Below, one piece after another: positions 10,124-22,650 of a DNA stretch of 64,000 nt (positions are counted from its first letter, which is position 1; the number at the start of each line of letters is the position of its first letter). A program made the translations under genes and the position numbers. The stretch is from positions 1,178,001-1,242,000 of the forward strand of contig CM049995.1 in the NCBI GenBank assembly GCA_016630955.3. Direction: 5' to 3'. The stretch is from Didymella arachidicola. Its lineage: Eukaryota; Ascomycota; Dothideomycetes; Pleosporales; Didymellaceae. The notes beneath the pieces are model-generated. The model saw only the letters and a list, made by a program, of their open reading frames with translations. It made no database searches and was not told the DNA's origin.

Positions 10124-10672
10124 TTGGCTTTCCTAACATTTGTGTTTAAATAGCAGCAGCTTCAAATGCTGACTTACTCCATCGGTCCTATCTAAGCCAG
10201 CAAAAGTTTCAATACGCTGACTGTAGTCATCCGCCACGCCGCGACCCACCTACACTACTTGTGCCTGATCCCACAGTACAACGCAAGAGAAGCTGCGGGT
10301 GCGAATTCAAGGATAAACGACGTGAACGGCACCATTTCCGCGCTGTCGGCTCCCTACTCGCACCTTCGGGTTTTCTTAAACACCGAGCCGAGCCTGCGAG
10401 ACAGGCCACAACACGCATAAACGGCAAGGCCGTAGTTTGTGAGTCGGCGTTAGTCGGTTATAACCACGGAACTACCATCAGCCTGCTTTTCAAAATCCAC
10501 TTCGCCTGCAATTCTTGGTTGCCATACAAAGATGACTCTGCCTTGCACAGTATATGATTTACTTCAATCTAGAACAGTGGAAGGAGAGCCTGAAGAACCA
10601 GTCAGATCTATCTGAAAATCGTACCACCAACCTTAAAGCAAGCCACTCGGCATTAAGCCTTGCAGCATCACT

Positions 10673-12610
10673 ATGTCGATAACGAACGACAAAGAGCTCC
10701 CTTCGAGCGCGACCTCACACACAGAGCCACATTCCGAGAAGAGCTTGACAATTCCAGAGAAGGAGGTCACAGTTGGCCAACATGTACGAAAGTCCCGTAC
10801 ATTCATCAAGCATTTCCTGATCATCCCACAGACACACGAAGAAGAGGAGCCCGCCAAAGACGACGAACTCGGCGCAGATCTTGAAAAACACCTGACCCGT
10901 AAATCGACCAAAGGCTCCAAGAAGAAGGAGGATTTTTTCGAGGCGTACCCGCTGTCAGATCTCGACGCTGGGCTAGTAGGTTGGGACTCGCAGGATGATC
11001 CGCTCAATCCGCGAAACTTCCCGCACAAAAGCAAGCTATTCATCCTGTTTCTAGTGTCTGCTATCACATTCGTGAGCCCGTTCTGTTCAAGCATTCTCGC
11101 GCCGGGTACCCCGTTTATAAATGAGGATTTCAACAATACGTCGGAGCTTTTGGGCACTTTCGCCGTGTCGGTATTTGTGCTCGGTTATGCAGTAAGTCTA
11201 CCGTCGCTCGGCTAGCACAAGAATATGTAGACCTGCCTCCGTGGCAATCTTCCATCTCGGCCTCTCTGTTCATGACACTCTTATGCTAACCAACTGCTTC
11301 AGGTTGGACCGCTCTTTCTTTCTCCTCTGTCTGAGATTTACGGCCGCTGCATCATCATGAACATCAGCAACGTCTTCTTCTGCGCTTTTACGCTTGGCTG
11401 CGCGCTCGCGCCCAACCTGGGCGGGCTCATTGCCATGCGCTTGCTGGCAGGCGTGGGAGGTAGTGCGTGTCTGACCATCGGCACGGGCGTGATCGCAGAT
11501 CTCTTCGTAGCTTCCCAGCGCGGAAGAGCCATTGCGCTCTACAGTCTGGGCATACTTTTCGGGCCAATCCTAGCCCCAATCTGCGGTGGCTTCATTGCGC
11601 AGCGCGCCGGCTGGCGATGGGCCATGTGGGTTGTTTTCATCACCGGGGTTCTGCTCACTGCTTGCTTGTTCGTCTTCAACAGGGAGACAAATCACTCTGT
11701 ATGCAACCCAACTTATTCCGACTAAGCCTTGTGCGCATTGACTGACACAAAACAAGGTCCTTCTCACTCGCAAAACGCTCCGCCTACGTACCGAGCTCGA
11801 ACGCCCCGATCTTCAAAACGTTATGAACCGCGACAAGTCCGCCGCCGCACTCGCCCCCAAAGCCATCCTGCTCAACGGCGTAACGCGTCCGCTCAGATTG
11901 ATGGCCACTCAACCTATCCTACTCTTCTGCTCACTCTACATGTCCTTCCTATTCGGCTTGTTATACTTGCTGTTTACAACGCTAACCCCAGTGTTCACCT
12001 CGACGTACGGTTGGGCGCCAGACATGACGGGCCTGGCATATCTGGGTATCGGGATTGGGAATTTTCTGGGGATAGGGATTGTAGCGAAGACGAGCGATGC
12101 GACGATTATTAAGCTAACGAAGCGGAATGGCGGCAAGTATGAGCCAGAGATGCGCTTGCCGCTGTGTGTATTCTTTGGGATCCTTATCCCAGTGAGCCTT
12201 TTTTGGTATGGATGGACGGTGTATTATAAGGTGCATTGGATTGGTAAGTCCCTTCGCTCGGCTCTGGTACGAGGGTTGAGGAACAAGAAAGGACGCAACT
12301 AACATTTGCAGTCCCCATCATCTCCCTCGTTCCCTTCGGATTTGGCCTCATGGGCATCTTTGGGGCGCTGCTAACCTACATGGTCGACTGCTTCCCGCAA
12401 TACGCCGCGAGCGTAACCGCAGGCATGACAACTCTACGCTGTCTTTTCGCAGGCGTGCTGCCGCTCGCAGGGCCAAGCATGTATGACGTTATGGGCTATG
12501 GGTGGGGAAACAGCATGTTGGGCTTCATTGCGGTTGCATTCATCCCCGTGCCGACGTTGCTGTTCAAATATGGGCACGTGGTAAGGGAAAAGTATCCAAT
12601 CAAGTTCTAG
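10673..12610 (+). CDS. MFS transporter, drug:H+ antiporter-like (DHA1)
   Basis: Major facilitator with about 12 predicted membrane segments. Exons 10673-11191, 11303-11698, 11757-12243 and 12312-12610 give 566 residues. A long hydrophilic N-terminal tail (about 115 residues, charged) precedes the first membrane helix. DDPLNPRNFPHKSK just before it is typical of fungal DHA1 proteins. Loop 2-3 has LSEIYGRCII, and segment 5 carries GILFGPILAPICGGF, like motif C of proton antiporters. It is likely an efflux pump at the plasma membrane; the substrate is unknown. No biosynthetic gene cluster is adjacent. Confidence 0.9.
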
Positions 12611-13215
12611 AGCCATCGAGTCCTGGAACGATCAAGCTTTGGAAAATAAAAGGAGAATTGACTAGGACATGCAACGAAACCAGAAGCAGCGGAGAGCTTT
12701 GGTGGAGGCTGGCGCTACGATACCTTGTTGTACACATGTAAACTAACACTTCTTGAATGTAATGTACGAACGTTCAACTTCTTCGTACCGTAGTTCAAGC
12801 AATCGAAGGATCTGAAAACATTCTAGCCCACTGTAGCCGTACCAGGGACAACATGAATGCGATATGGTGGCACGGGATTTGCTAGGAGTACTCCAAGGCA
12901 ATGCTTGAGAGGCAAGAGGTCACAACTGGAGAAGGTGACGGTCTCCAGAGAGTGAGTAAGTATTTACAACCTAGGTGCATCGAAGGCACAGCCACCATGG
13001 AAGTATAATTATGCATTAGTATTACTACAGTAGAACCCTTACATGTCGGAAGGGTATCCGGAGTCTTCTCGCTCCTTGATAACAGGCAAGATCCAGGAAC
13101 GATGTCTGAGCGAATACGCCGAGGGCCTCCCTCTTCGGCCGCAATGGTGGCACTCCAGCTCTGGTGCGCTGTCTTGCGGCAATGAAAATCTGTTGCACCC
13201 TTCGCATAGGACCCG
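12611..13215. other. Intergenic between convergent MFS and UBTD genes
   Basis: No gene seen. It holds the 3' flanks of the MFS gene (plus) and the UBTD gene (minus). Short open frames here lack protein character. Confidence 0.45.
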
Positions 13216-14329
13216 CTAGGTCCCAAGGGGCCCTTGTAGCGTTGCGCAAGGCCCCCGGGCTGTTACGAAGCAGGAAAGAACGTGGTCGGCGTCGTAACTC
13301 CAACTGTCATGGGATTCGAGGGTTTCATGGTCTTGATACACACGTCCGCAGTATATGAGTCTGAGCTCGTGGTCGTCGTCCAACTGGCGGGATTAGCATA
13401 CGTTGTGGTTCAAACCCCTCCCACCGAGGCCGCGGAAGCTCGCCGCCGGCGTTGTTGTGCTGATGGACTTACTTTTGCAAGCACCTTACACTTTTTGCGG
13501 ATAGACGCAATGATCTCATGTTCCCGCACCTCCATCTTAAGATCTGGGGACAGACTACTAAACCGCACGCGTATGACGAACTCGCGGCCCAGCTCTGTGT
13601 CATCAAACGCAGTAGTGTCGTTGGTCCTATCCTCAGTCACCGGGGCGTCTTCTCTTTCCATAATACCCGTAGGCTCAATAACTAGCCATTCAGGTACCTT
13701 ATACTCGGCGCCTCTGTCGTCGTACACTCTACTCCAGAGCTGGCCGCTCGGGCATGTGCACCCTTGGACGTCCAGCAAGGTCTGTGCAGTGGCGAGATCG
13801 CCTTCCTGTAAAGCCTCTGTTGCTGCTTTTAGGCACTGCCATACCTGAAGATTATTCGTTACGCGCGTATCCCACCAGTCCCTGCGTTCCTTCTCCAGTC
13901 GAGCTCTTGTCCAGGTCTGACTTGACGAGTCTGTTAGAGGCCTGACCCGATTCCTGTTCTGCGGGGTCGTCGGGGAGGTGAGCGTATTGGGGAGCGCAGA
14001 GCGCTGTCCGGCGGGTATTAAAATCAGAGGTCGATTTGGGCGAGCGTTCGATGCAGACTGGGCACCAAATAGCGCAGGCGTAGCATTCGAGGGATGTCCT
14101 AAATAAGAACCGCGGGAAGAAGGCGCCGACGTGTGTCGCGAGGTCGGCGCATTGAGGTTGCGCGACGAGGCGTCGAAATGCGCGACGTTGGGAGCATCTT
14201 GCGCGCGGTCATTATTGACCCCCTCTGTAGCTGGACGAGAACCACAGCAGCCCTACGAAGTAGTCAGACCCTTACAAGGTCAAGAGAGTGTGTGCGGGGA
14301 CATGTCGCGTGCTCGCAAGGACGTACCAT
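13216..14329 (-). CDS. UBTD1/2-like ubiquitin domain protein, putative N-myristoylated
   Basis: Three exons on the minus strand: 14327-14329 (the ATG alone), 13473-14252 and 13216-13383, giving 316 residues. Splicing the ATG to exon 2 gives MGCCGSRP, a classic N-myristoylation/palmitoylation start, which strongly supports this structure. A low-complexity stretch follows, then the DC-UbP/UBTD N-terminal domain (about residues 105-215, with ERRDWWDTRVTNNLQVW, a TAQTLLD segment and the YDDRGAEYKVPEW block). A ubiquitin-like fold follows (about 230-300, with RVRFSSLSPDLKMEV and LRLIYCGRVYQD). The family binds ubiquitin and E2/E3 partners. The last 15 residues after the fold are less certain. Confidence 0.85.
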
Positions 14330-15390
14330 AATGGACTCTGGAGCCCTTCAGGCTCTACCTCGGTTCGATAGTTCACTAGCGATGTGGAGAACAAACGACT
14401 GCTGAAACAAGGATAGAAGAGAAAGATGACTGCAAGGGATAACAGAGCGATTGCATGAGCGCAAGCTGTTTACGGCGACAGGTTTGGTCGTGGAGGTGGC
14501 TGAGCGGCGGGGATGCTCTCTGTACCTGGCATCGAAGTTGTGGGTGCAACTTTCTTGGGAGATGAGTGATGGCAGGCGCCTCGCTGTATTAGTACTCGCT
14601 GCCGCAGCTGTGCACTGCCCGTAAATCGTTATTGCTGTTGGCCATTCGGGCCTTGCCACACTGCACACAAGGAAACCTAGGCCGGTGTTGATTATTTGAG
14701 TTGCTTTCTGGGCAAGGCGGGATAGGTTAGTTGACCTCCTCACTGTATGCACGTCATGCATTGTCGATACGCACATGCACCAGCTGCATTCGCTGTCGTA
14801 CTTAGGAACCATGCAACGAAACGAACACAGATGGTCACCAGGTCTTGCACTGGACTTGAGCGCAGCAACAGTTTGAGCATCGCACACTCAAAACTATGAG
14901 ATCTGCACACCGCCGACAAACTCCATTATTTACACGCAGCTCTAGCTTTGTATGCAAGAAGATCTCACCGACGTCACGCCAGCCACATCAACATACAATC
15001 GCACAGTGCACCTGTCGAACCCAGAATATTCAATCTTATATCGCGTCGCGGCGACTCCTGAACAATTGTCTTCTCTTGATGCCAATTCTCACCTCCGTCA
15101 AATTAGCCTTGGTTCTCGTTGTTGTGAAGGAAATAGCAGCCGGCGGCACTAGTGCGCATTCAGCCGCGTGGATTAATTCCTGGAGTCTGCAGTGACTTAT
15201 CAGCCACACAATCCCAGTCATTGGCTTCGGGGTGTTCACCTCGTATTTCCACAGAATGGTCAAGATGTCTCGTTATTGCGCATATTCTCTTAAAGTCAAG
15301 GCTTGCTCGACAATTCGTCACGCCACTCCCTCCATCAGCTGCGGTTGAACCACGTTCTCTTACGTTCCAAGGTTGATAAGATACCTAAGT
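14330..15390. other. Divergent promoter region, no gene seen
   Basis: About 1 kb between the UBTD gene (minus) and the uncharacterised plus-strand gene at 15391. The minus-strand frame at 14348-14887 has no recognisable domain and lies where a 5' leader is expected, so I do not call it. Confidence 0.4.
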
Positions 15391-16827
15391 ATGCCACCAC
15401 GCAGAAAGATGCGAGACGTGCCAGGCGATGACGAGCCCTCAACAGATCCTCCATTGCAGACAACGATGGTCTTTTCACAACAGCCTTCGATATCTCCTCC
15501 AGGCCACTCGGCCTCACTCACGCAGGGCGCGGTGGTCACGCGTACATATGCCTACTCGCGCGACGTCTACAAAGATGACAAATGGACCAGATCTGAGCGT
15601 ATCAGGGCTACTGGTATGACTTTGTGGGCCGCTTTGCCCTTCAGTGTGGAACCTGCAGCATGGGAGTTCAAGACATGGCTAGAAAAGCGAAGAGGAAATA
15701 CATGGCAGTTCGGAGCACAAACTCTGATTTATACTCATTGAGTTCGTTGGGATACATAAAGAACGCGGAGTCTCTTTCAGATCCGTTGGAACAACAGTGG
15801 GAATAGCTAGGGCTGACTGATTCCCGCAGGATCGGATCCCAGGAAGTACAACCCGAAAGCAGGAGACGCCAGGAAACGAGAGTCTTTGGCAGGACAAGCC
15901 CGACTAGGGAAGTCTTCAATTGATGATGAGCAGCCATTAGATAGAGCGAACATATCCCCAGCTACAGCAAGCTCTCCATATTCAGCGCCACACGCCACCA
16001 CCCACGCTCTACAGTGTAGCAGCGCCAAATCCACAAGGCTGAAGATTGTCAGCATAGAGCCCAATCGAGGAGATCCAAGGTTGCAGAGTATTGGCGAAGC
16101 TTGTATTGTGTTTTGTATCCGACTGGAACCGGAATACCACGTCCTTGGAATTATACAAGCCCAATCCTTGAAAGGACAGTCTGACACGCGTTCAATATGT
16201 CAATGATGCAAGCTGGATGGCTTGTGAAACAGTCAGAGGCTCACCTCGCCTTGCTGCGATGATCGAAGGAGATTTCACTGGACTGAGCAGTACAGCGGTG
16301 CTGCCCGCTGAGACCTCTACTCCTGTTGTCTGCACTCCTCAGCCTATTGGTCTCGACCCTCCTGCCAAAGCTATCGTCAGCAGCAGCTTCCAACAGGAAT
16401 CATTTTCTTTCCTACATGCAGGTCCGACTCCTGAAGTGCACCTCGCTCATGCAGAGCCCTGGTATCAGGACATAGGACCTTTTGCAGCACAAGCATTGCA
16501 CCACGTTCAAGTCAGATCATGAGCTTGAGAATGCCCCTTCATTGATTGTCCCAGAGCTACCGATGAACACAATTGTGTCATCGTCTCCCATGCCCTACAC
16601 GCTTGGTTCAAGACGTGACAACTAATCCTGTGTGACCGTTCCAGTCACTACTAGATGGTGCAAGTGCGGATGCTGGGCACAACATGCCGGACGCAAGCGA
16701 AGATTTCGACTTTGCCAAGTGGATAAGAGGAGACGTACTGGACAATCCAATCTTACGGCTGCACTCCTCGACTTTTGTCGGTTCATTTCAAAATGCCATC
16801 TCGTTCGCCTTACCATGTGCTCTTTAA
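15391..16827 (+). CDS. Uncharacterised multi-exon protein
   Basis: I recognise no family. Coding character is supported by frame-compatible splicing: exon 15391-15613 joins exon 15830 onwards (donor GTATGA, acceptor CCGCAG) to read ...RIRATGSDPRKYNPKAGDA. That frame runs on through a Ser/Ala-rich stretch. A further exon around 16225-16520 reads VRGSPRLAAMIEGDFTG..., and a last exon around 16652-16827 reads ASEDFDFAKWIRGDVLDNP before the stop at 16825-16827. Exact internal boundaries between 16020 and 16650 are not resolved. The protein would be largely disordered and charged, with no signal peptide or membrane segment visible. It may be a lineage-specific gene; a function cannot be given. Confidence 0.45.
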
Positions 16828-17414
16828 CATAATGTACATGGCCCTCTGGTTGTCGCGATTCTATGGTTACACGTTTCATCTCATCTCACATATCATGCAC
16901 CATGCTTGAAGATATAGTCCATTGTAAACCACAAGTCTATTAGAGATTATTATGCGAAATTGCCCGAGTGGCCGCTTGTGTACATTCATCAGAAGGCTGT
17001 ACGCAGGGTATCAGGGGGTATTGTGCGATGAACCGACAGAAACGACAGCTAAACGACCAGACCCGGACTTGGTATCAAAAACGAGAGAAAACAGTGCAGA
17101 GTGGTATCAATCTAGACAAAAGTGCGCATAAACACAGAAAAGGCCAAAAGAGACATCTCCAACATGCCAATGCCGCACATTTCGTGACCGAGGGGAATGA
17201 GCGACGAAGAGTTGGTCCAAATACAGACAGATCGGTTGCGAAAGGGTATATGTGATCCATATCCTGCGCCTGAATCCATATAGAAGATCCAAACTAGAAA
17301 ATGGGGGTATCGGTGTCGTGGCCGTGCGGTCAAACAAGGGACTTGCGGTATCTTTGCTTTTCCGTCATTCCATCATGACTGTCATCGAGAAAGGTTGAGT
17401 CTTCCCACCACACC
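16828..17414. other. Intergenic between convergent genes
   Basis: No gene seen. It contains the 3' flanks of the uncharacterised gene (plus) and the Meu6-like gene (minus). Confidence 0.45.
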
Positions 17415-19557
17415 TTACGCAGTTGTAGCGACAGGTGCGCTGCTTTTCGGAGCCTCACCAACGTTGACGGACTCGGGGGTGACATCACCAATGGTGGACT
17501 GCTGGGCAGGGACAACGGGTGTCTCCTCCTTCTTCTCCTCGGCGACGACAGGGGCCTCGACCTTATCAGTAGGCTCAGCAGACTCTTGGACGGTGGCAGG
17601 TGCCTCCTTCTTCTCCTTGGGCTCCTTCTTGCCTCCAGCCTTGGAGACAGTGCGGGCGAGAGAACCAAAGATGCTGCTGCGCTTCTCTTTCTTGGGGGCA
17701 GGTGTCTCCTCCTTCTTCTCCTCAACAGGAGCAACTGAAGTCTCGGCAACTGGGACAGCGGGCTCGACGCCGTTAGCAACAACGGGGGCGGGTGTCTCCT
17801 CGAGATTGGGGGCCTCTTCAGTCTTGGTGAGGGTAGAGGGAGTCTCAACAGCGGGAGACTTGGCCTTCTCCTTGTTGCCGAAGAATTTGCCGAAAGAGAA
17901 ATGCTCCTTCTCCTTGACGGGTGTGACAGGCTTGACAGTCTCAGTCTTGGGGGCATCGAGCTTAGCCTCGGTGAGAGGAGCCTCGGTGGTGGTCTCAGCG
18001 ACAGGTGCGACAGCAGGTGTCTCCTCGACGGGCTTAGCTAGCTCGGGGGCAGCGGCAGCCTCCTCCTTCTTCTCGACGGTGGGGACGAGGTCAGCCTCCT
18101 TCTTCTCGTGAGAGGGGCTCTTGACCTTCTCGAAGAAGGAGCCGAAGATGGAGCCGCGCTTGGTGGGCTTGGGCTTCTCAGCAGTCTTGTCCTCCTTCTC
18201 GACAGGGGCAGGAGCAACGACAGGAGCAGTAGTCTCGGTCTCAACGGGGGCTGGGGCAGCGGTCTCAGCAGCGACAGGGGCGGGTACGGCCTCAGTCTTG
18301 AGCTCATCACCAGTTGAGGGGACGTCAGCGGTGATGATGGGAGCAGTGGTGGAAGTCTCGCCAATCTGGGGAGCAACTGACTCCTCCTTCTTGACCTCAG
18401 GCTCAGCAACGGGCTCCTCAGTCTTGTCCTTCTTGCCGAGGAGGCCGCCGAAGATGCTGGCACGCTTGCGAGATACAGAGCGGCTCTTGCTCTTGGCGGC
18501 CTTCTTCTTGTTCTTCTTCTCGGCGTCAGAGGAAGAGCTGCTGGAGGAAGATCCGGCACGGATGGGACCAGTTGCCTCAGCAGTAGTGGCGGCCTCAGTC
18601 TCGGCAGGTCTGGTAGCGTCGACGCTCTTCTTCGGGGCAACGGCAGCAGCGGTAGCACCCGCTAGTGCGGTGGGCTTGCCTACGCGTGATGTTAGCATGC
18701 TGCAGTGGGTCTAGTTGGATCGCACAAAAAAAAACCGCAACGCGACGCGTCGAGGGAAGCAATTCGTTGAACTTACCAAGCTTGGTCTTCTCCTCCTTGT
18801 AAGCCTCGCTGGACTCGATGCCCTCTTTAGCCTCCTTGGCCTCGGCGATGGCCTTCTCGACGGCGACGAACCAGCCATCACGCTCAGTCAGAGTCTGAGC
18901 CTCAAAGGCATGCTTGTGGCCGTGGATCTTGAATGCGAAAGCAATGGTTCCATCCTTGACGAGGTCGGTAGCGTAAGCCTATTCTCAATTAGCTGATGAA
19001 TGGGGAAAGGCTTGCGAATCAACGCGCACCAAGTTGAGAACACCGGCAGGGCTCTCCTTCTTGTCGGCGTGCTTGACGAAGAACAGAAGACCTTTGCCGG
19101 TCTGGCTGGACCAAGCAGCAGTGGGATGGGCAACCTCAGGCTTCTCGCCGCGGAGATACTCAGCAAGGCTGGAGGCAGGGACGGCCTCCTCGCCAAACCA
19201 GAAGTACTTTTTCGCGAATCGGAAAGCGCTGCGTCACTGTTAGTAATTGGGCCTCACACCTGTCGCGCCACGTGCTACCTACTTCTTCAGGCCAGGAGCC
19301 TTGTAGCCGAGTGCGCCGCTGTAGATGGGCTCGACGACCTTCTGCTCGACCTTCTCATCCTCCTCCTTCTTCTCCTCAACCGGGGCAGCGACAGCAGCCT
19401 CGCCCTCAGTCTTGGGAACCTCCTCGGTCTTGGGTGCCTCAGCAGCAGGGACAATGGTCTTCTCGCCAGCGACCTCCTCGACAGCAACGGGAGTGAACTC
19501 GACAGGTGCAGGGGCGGCCTCGGGAGCAGCAACGGGTGCGGGTGCTGCGGCAGACAT
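17415..19557 (-). CDS. Meu6-like PH-domain protein with long acidic repetitive tail
   Basis: Four exons on the minus strand: 19283-19557, 19030-19228, 18777-18978 and 17415-18679, giving 646 residues. An Ala/Pro/Glu-rich N-terminus is followed by a pleckstrin-homology-like domain (about residues 75-220; FRFAKKYFWFGEEAVPA, GKGLLFFVKHADKKE, FAFKIHGHKHAFEAQT, RDGWFVAVEKAIAEA) of the fungal Meu6/PH_6 type. The remaining 420 residues are Lys/Glu/Pro/Ala-rich and disordered. They carry four copies of a short basic-hydrophobic motif (RASIFGGLLGKK, RGSIFGSFFEK, HFSFGKFFGNK, RSSIFGSLARTVSK). The motif may bind membrane or a partner (inference). The family is linked to meiosis-induced expression in fission yeast; its function here is unknown. 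Confidence 0.8.
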
Positions 19558-22500
19558 CTTGTGTATATTGGGCGTGGAGGGAGTGTGGGGAGGGTGTGCG
19601 TGAGGCGGGCGTGGGAGAAAAGATAAGACAGGGAAGGAACACACTTGGTGTTACGATTACAAGTTTAATAGGAAGGAAGGCTTGCTCTGGCAGGTGCGGC
19701 GAGAGGCAAGCAGGCTCGACCTTGTCTGAAAAGTCTGAAGCACAGCGGTGTGAGGAAGGGGAATAAGGAAAAGCTCAACAAATAGCCAAGGGCTGCGAGA
19801 TTCTTAAGGTGAGGGCGCGTTGCTAGGGGTTCGATTTGATGTGCAGGGATCCCAGCACACGAAATTGGTCTCGCGGCAGCACGCCCACTAGAGGACCCGC
19901 CAGGCTCTAGTCGCACCACGCTTGGTCGAATAGCACGGTTCACCAGCGTTATGCACACCTCACGCCCTGAAACAACATGCTGTGCATGCCGGCATCAGCC
20001 TGAATGGTGAACAACGTTCGTGCGGGCTCGCGAGAGCTGCGCAGCGTCATCTTCAAGGCCACGGCAGCGTGCGGCTTTGATGGGCACGTGTTGTGCTGAG
20101 CATCTTACCAAGTGGTGAGATCTTGCGACATCCATCTTGCAACAAGGTCGCATGATCAGAGTGCCCCTCCTTCCCGACCCTTCCTCGGTGTGATTGACCA
20201 ACCTCACGAAGATATTGACGAAGCAGCCTGGAGAGCCACGGCTGCTATCATCCAGTGTGCTGGGTCGAAGACGTGATTGATCACGCTGTGTCAAGCAGCT
20301 TTCGCCTCTCACATCGAGGTACAGCTATCACGCTGCACATGGCTGCGATCGACAACGGTATCTTGCAACAAGAAGCTGCAGGATCAATGACCTTTCAGCT
20401 ACGTCTCAATGTACTTGCCGTCTGCAGGTGGCTTAACGGCTGCGAGCCTGTAACTCTATGCCCGCCACCTTTTCTTTGTTCGTGTAACAACACCACAGCT
20501 TTTGTTCCAACTATCGCCAACTCTCAACCTCTGCACAACTCCAGCCTTCACGCCAGCCAAGAATATCCGAGGATGCAGCGGCTAGCGTCCGCCTCAACGA
20601 ATCGCGTGCGTCGCTCACCGCCCGAGCGCCGATCCCCGTTGATGCTGGGAGTTCACACCCTTGTTCACAAGAATGCTGATACTCAAGAGACCATGTCGCC
20701 TTTGCGGTGCCGAAGCATGTTGCCCTCGACTTCGGTGTATGCAGCAGCATAAATCACCGCAGGAGCACCTCTCAAATCTAGTTCTGCCCTCGCCGAAACA
20801 TCAGACAGCCACATCTCACTTCATGAAGCCACCGCCGTTGGGCAGCTCTGGCGAATTTCCGTGTGCATGCGTGACACAGGCTGCACGATTACGAAAAGAA
20901 CAGCCAGTTAAATTGACGATCGCAACCCGGCTTGCCCAAATGAGCAGCACGGCAGCGCAGGCGCCGATTTAAAATCTTGCGGACTACGGAATGACTCTCA
21001 AGCAGATCAGCCGAACCAGATGGTGGCCAGGATGGAGCCGGTCTACTATTGAATGGTCAAGGCTCACGTGAAAAGGAGATTTTATCCTCGTCGACATCCA
21101 CAACACAGTAAACGATGTTACGTTTCAGGAGGCAGTCGCCCGTACCGGAGTTACAATAGCATCGGAAAACGCAAGGTTCCAGACGCCGAAAAGAATTCCT
21201 GCGCGAACATGGGCAGCATCCTTTCATCACAAACGGTTGTTGCGGCGCGCACAGAGCCTACCGCGTACGATATCCTCCGTCAAATGATCTGCCCACAATC
21301 TTGTCGGCTGTACCCAATCCTCGCTCGACTCACCGCCACAAGTTCAAATTTGCGGCTTGAGGCGCGTAGCGAACTTTTGTGGTTGAGCTTGTGCCATCCA
21401 CCCATCATACGATTCAACGCAATTTGCCGGGCTGCCCGTTCATCTGATCTACTAGACATGCTAGACTGCAATTAACTTCTCACAGACTCCAGGATGTTCA
21501 GAACGGCACGCAAGACATCCTGCAAGATCATGAACGAGGACTGGAGATGAAAGGGCGTGGATCCTCATCCTGACTCTTCGACACCCAGGGGTGTATTGCC
21601 AAGATGCAAGCGGTTCGCTACAAGCCACACCCCACTCCGCGAGTCAAACCGATAATATGTGCTACTGAATTCACGAGATGAGGCTCTGCGTAGGTCGAGA
21701 ACATTAGCAAACGACACAAGCGCATTGATTCGGTGTCGCACAATGAGACTGAAGTTTCGAGTCAACCAAACAATCAACCTCTAACAGCCCGCCACCACAG
21801 ACGAAGCCTGCAACCTGAAGGGCGTTACCACGGGCGACCATGCAACATCATGGCCTACACATGAACCCCACGCAGCATGAAATACCGGCTCCGCAGATAA
21901 ACACAATTGTAGAACGAAATCTGGGAGTCGAAATAAGCTCAAGACATTGGCGTCGATTCCCCCTGCAGGGCCGGGCGCGTGCAAAACAGCGCGATGCGTG
22001 TCGGTGGAGACGCGAATGAGGGCCTTCCTCTTCTGGTTCAGCGCTCGCGTGGCTGAGAGACACAACGTCATTCGCATCAACACGAAGCAACATCAACAAA
22101 CACTAGTTCTCGAGCTGCACTCTGTCACCACCGAGACGGCCGGTCTGTCTTTTGGATTGATAGCCATTTGCGTATCTTGACGTTAAGGTTCGAATGCACA
22201 TATACACAACTGAGGGTCTAGCCGCACGCTCACCGAACACCAACAATCCCAAAACCGAGCATCTCGAGCGAACACTCTATCAAGTCTGATCTTATCTCGA
22301 TAGCCTCGCAGGTCTCGAAGGACGCACAGACACGCCCACACTATGAGCCCCGCCTGCTATAGCTACACATCCGGGGTACCCGGAAGACCACACCTCTCAG
22401 CCTCTCGATCCCTGACCCTAACCTTAACGCAACCTCCAACTTCGGATATGCGCATGAAAAGACAGACGTCATGCGGGGAGGCAAGCGCTGTCAGCGGTCT

Positions 22501-22600
22501 CTTCACAAGACCCTCGATCCCAGAACGCATACGCAGGTACGGATGTTGTCGGAGGGGCGCATGAGAGACGGTGATGTCACCTTTACGAGGGCTCGAACCA
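19558..22600. other. Gene-poor region, no supported gene
   Basis: It holds the promoter and leader of the Meu6-like gene (C/T-rich near 19560-19640 when read on its strand) and then 2.5 kb without a convincing frame. Several 60-165-codon open frames overlap on both strands and none shows domain motifs. Confidence 0.35.
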
Positions 22601-22650
22601 AACTCAGCCTTTCTGTTCCTTGAGTCCTCTGAATCTCGTCATATTGTTCA

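Larger units (their letters stand above)
8490..10672. other. Gene-free 2.2-kb gap with small repeats
   Basis: No protein-like frame. The gap holds an imperfect hairpin (8942-8994), two diverged copies of a short inverted-repeat element (about 9019-9350 and 9930-10123), an 83-bp TA-flanked foldback nested in the first copy, and an isolated terminal repeat at 10245-10260. The rest is presumably the promoter of the MFS gene at 10673. Confidence 0.5.

Noticed and set aside
22405..22445. Telomere-like CCCTAACC word
   Set aside because: A single occurrence (CCTGACCCTAACCTTAACG) without tandem repetition; not a telomere or an interstitial array.
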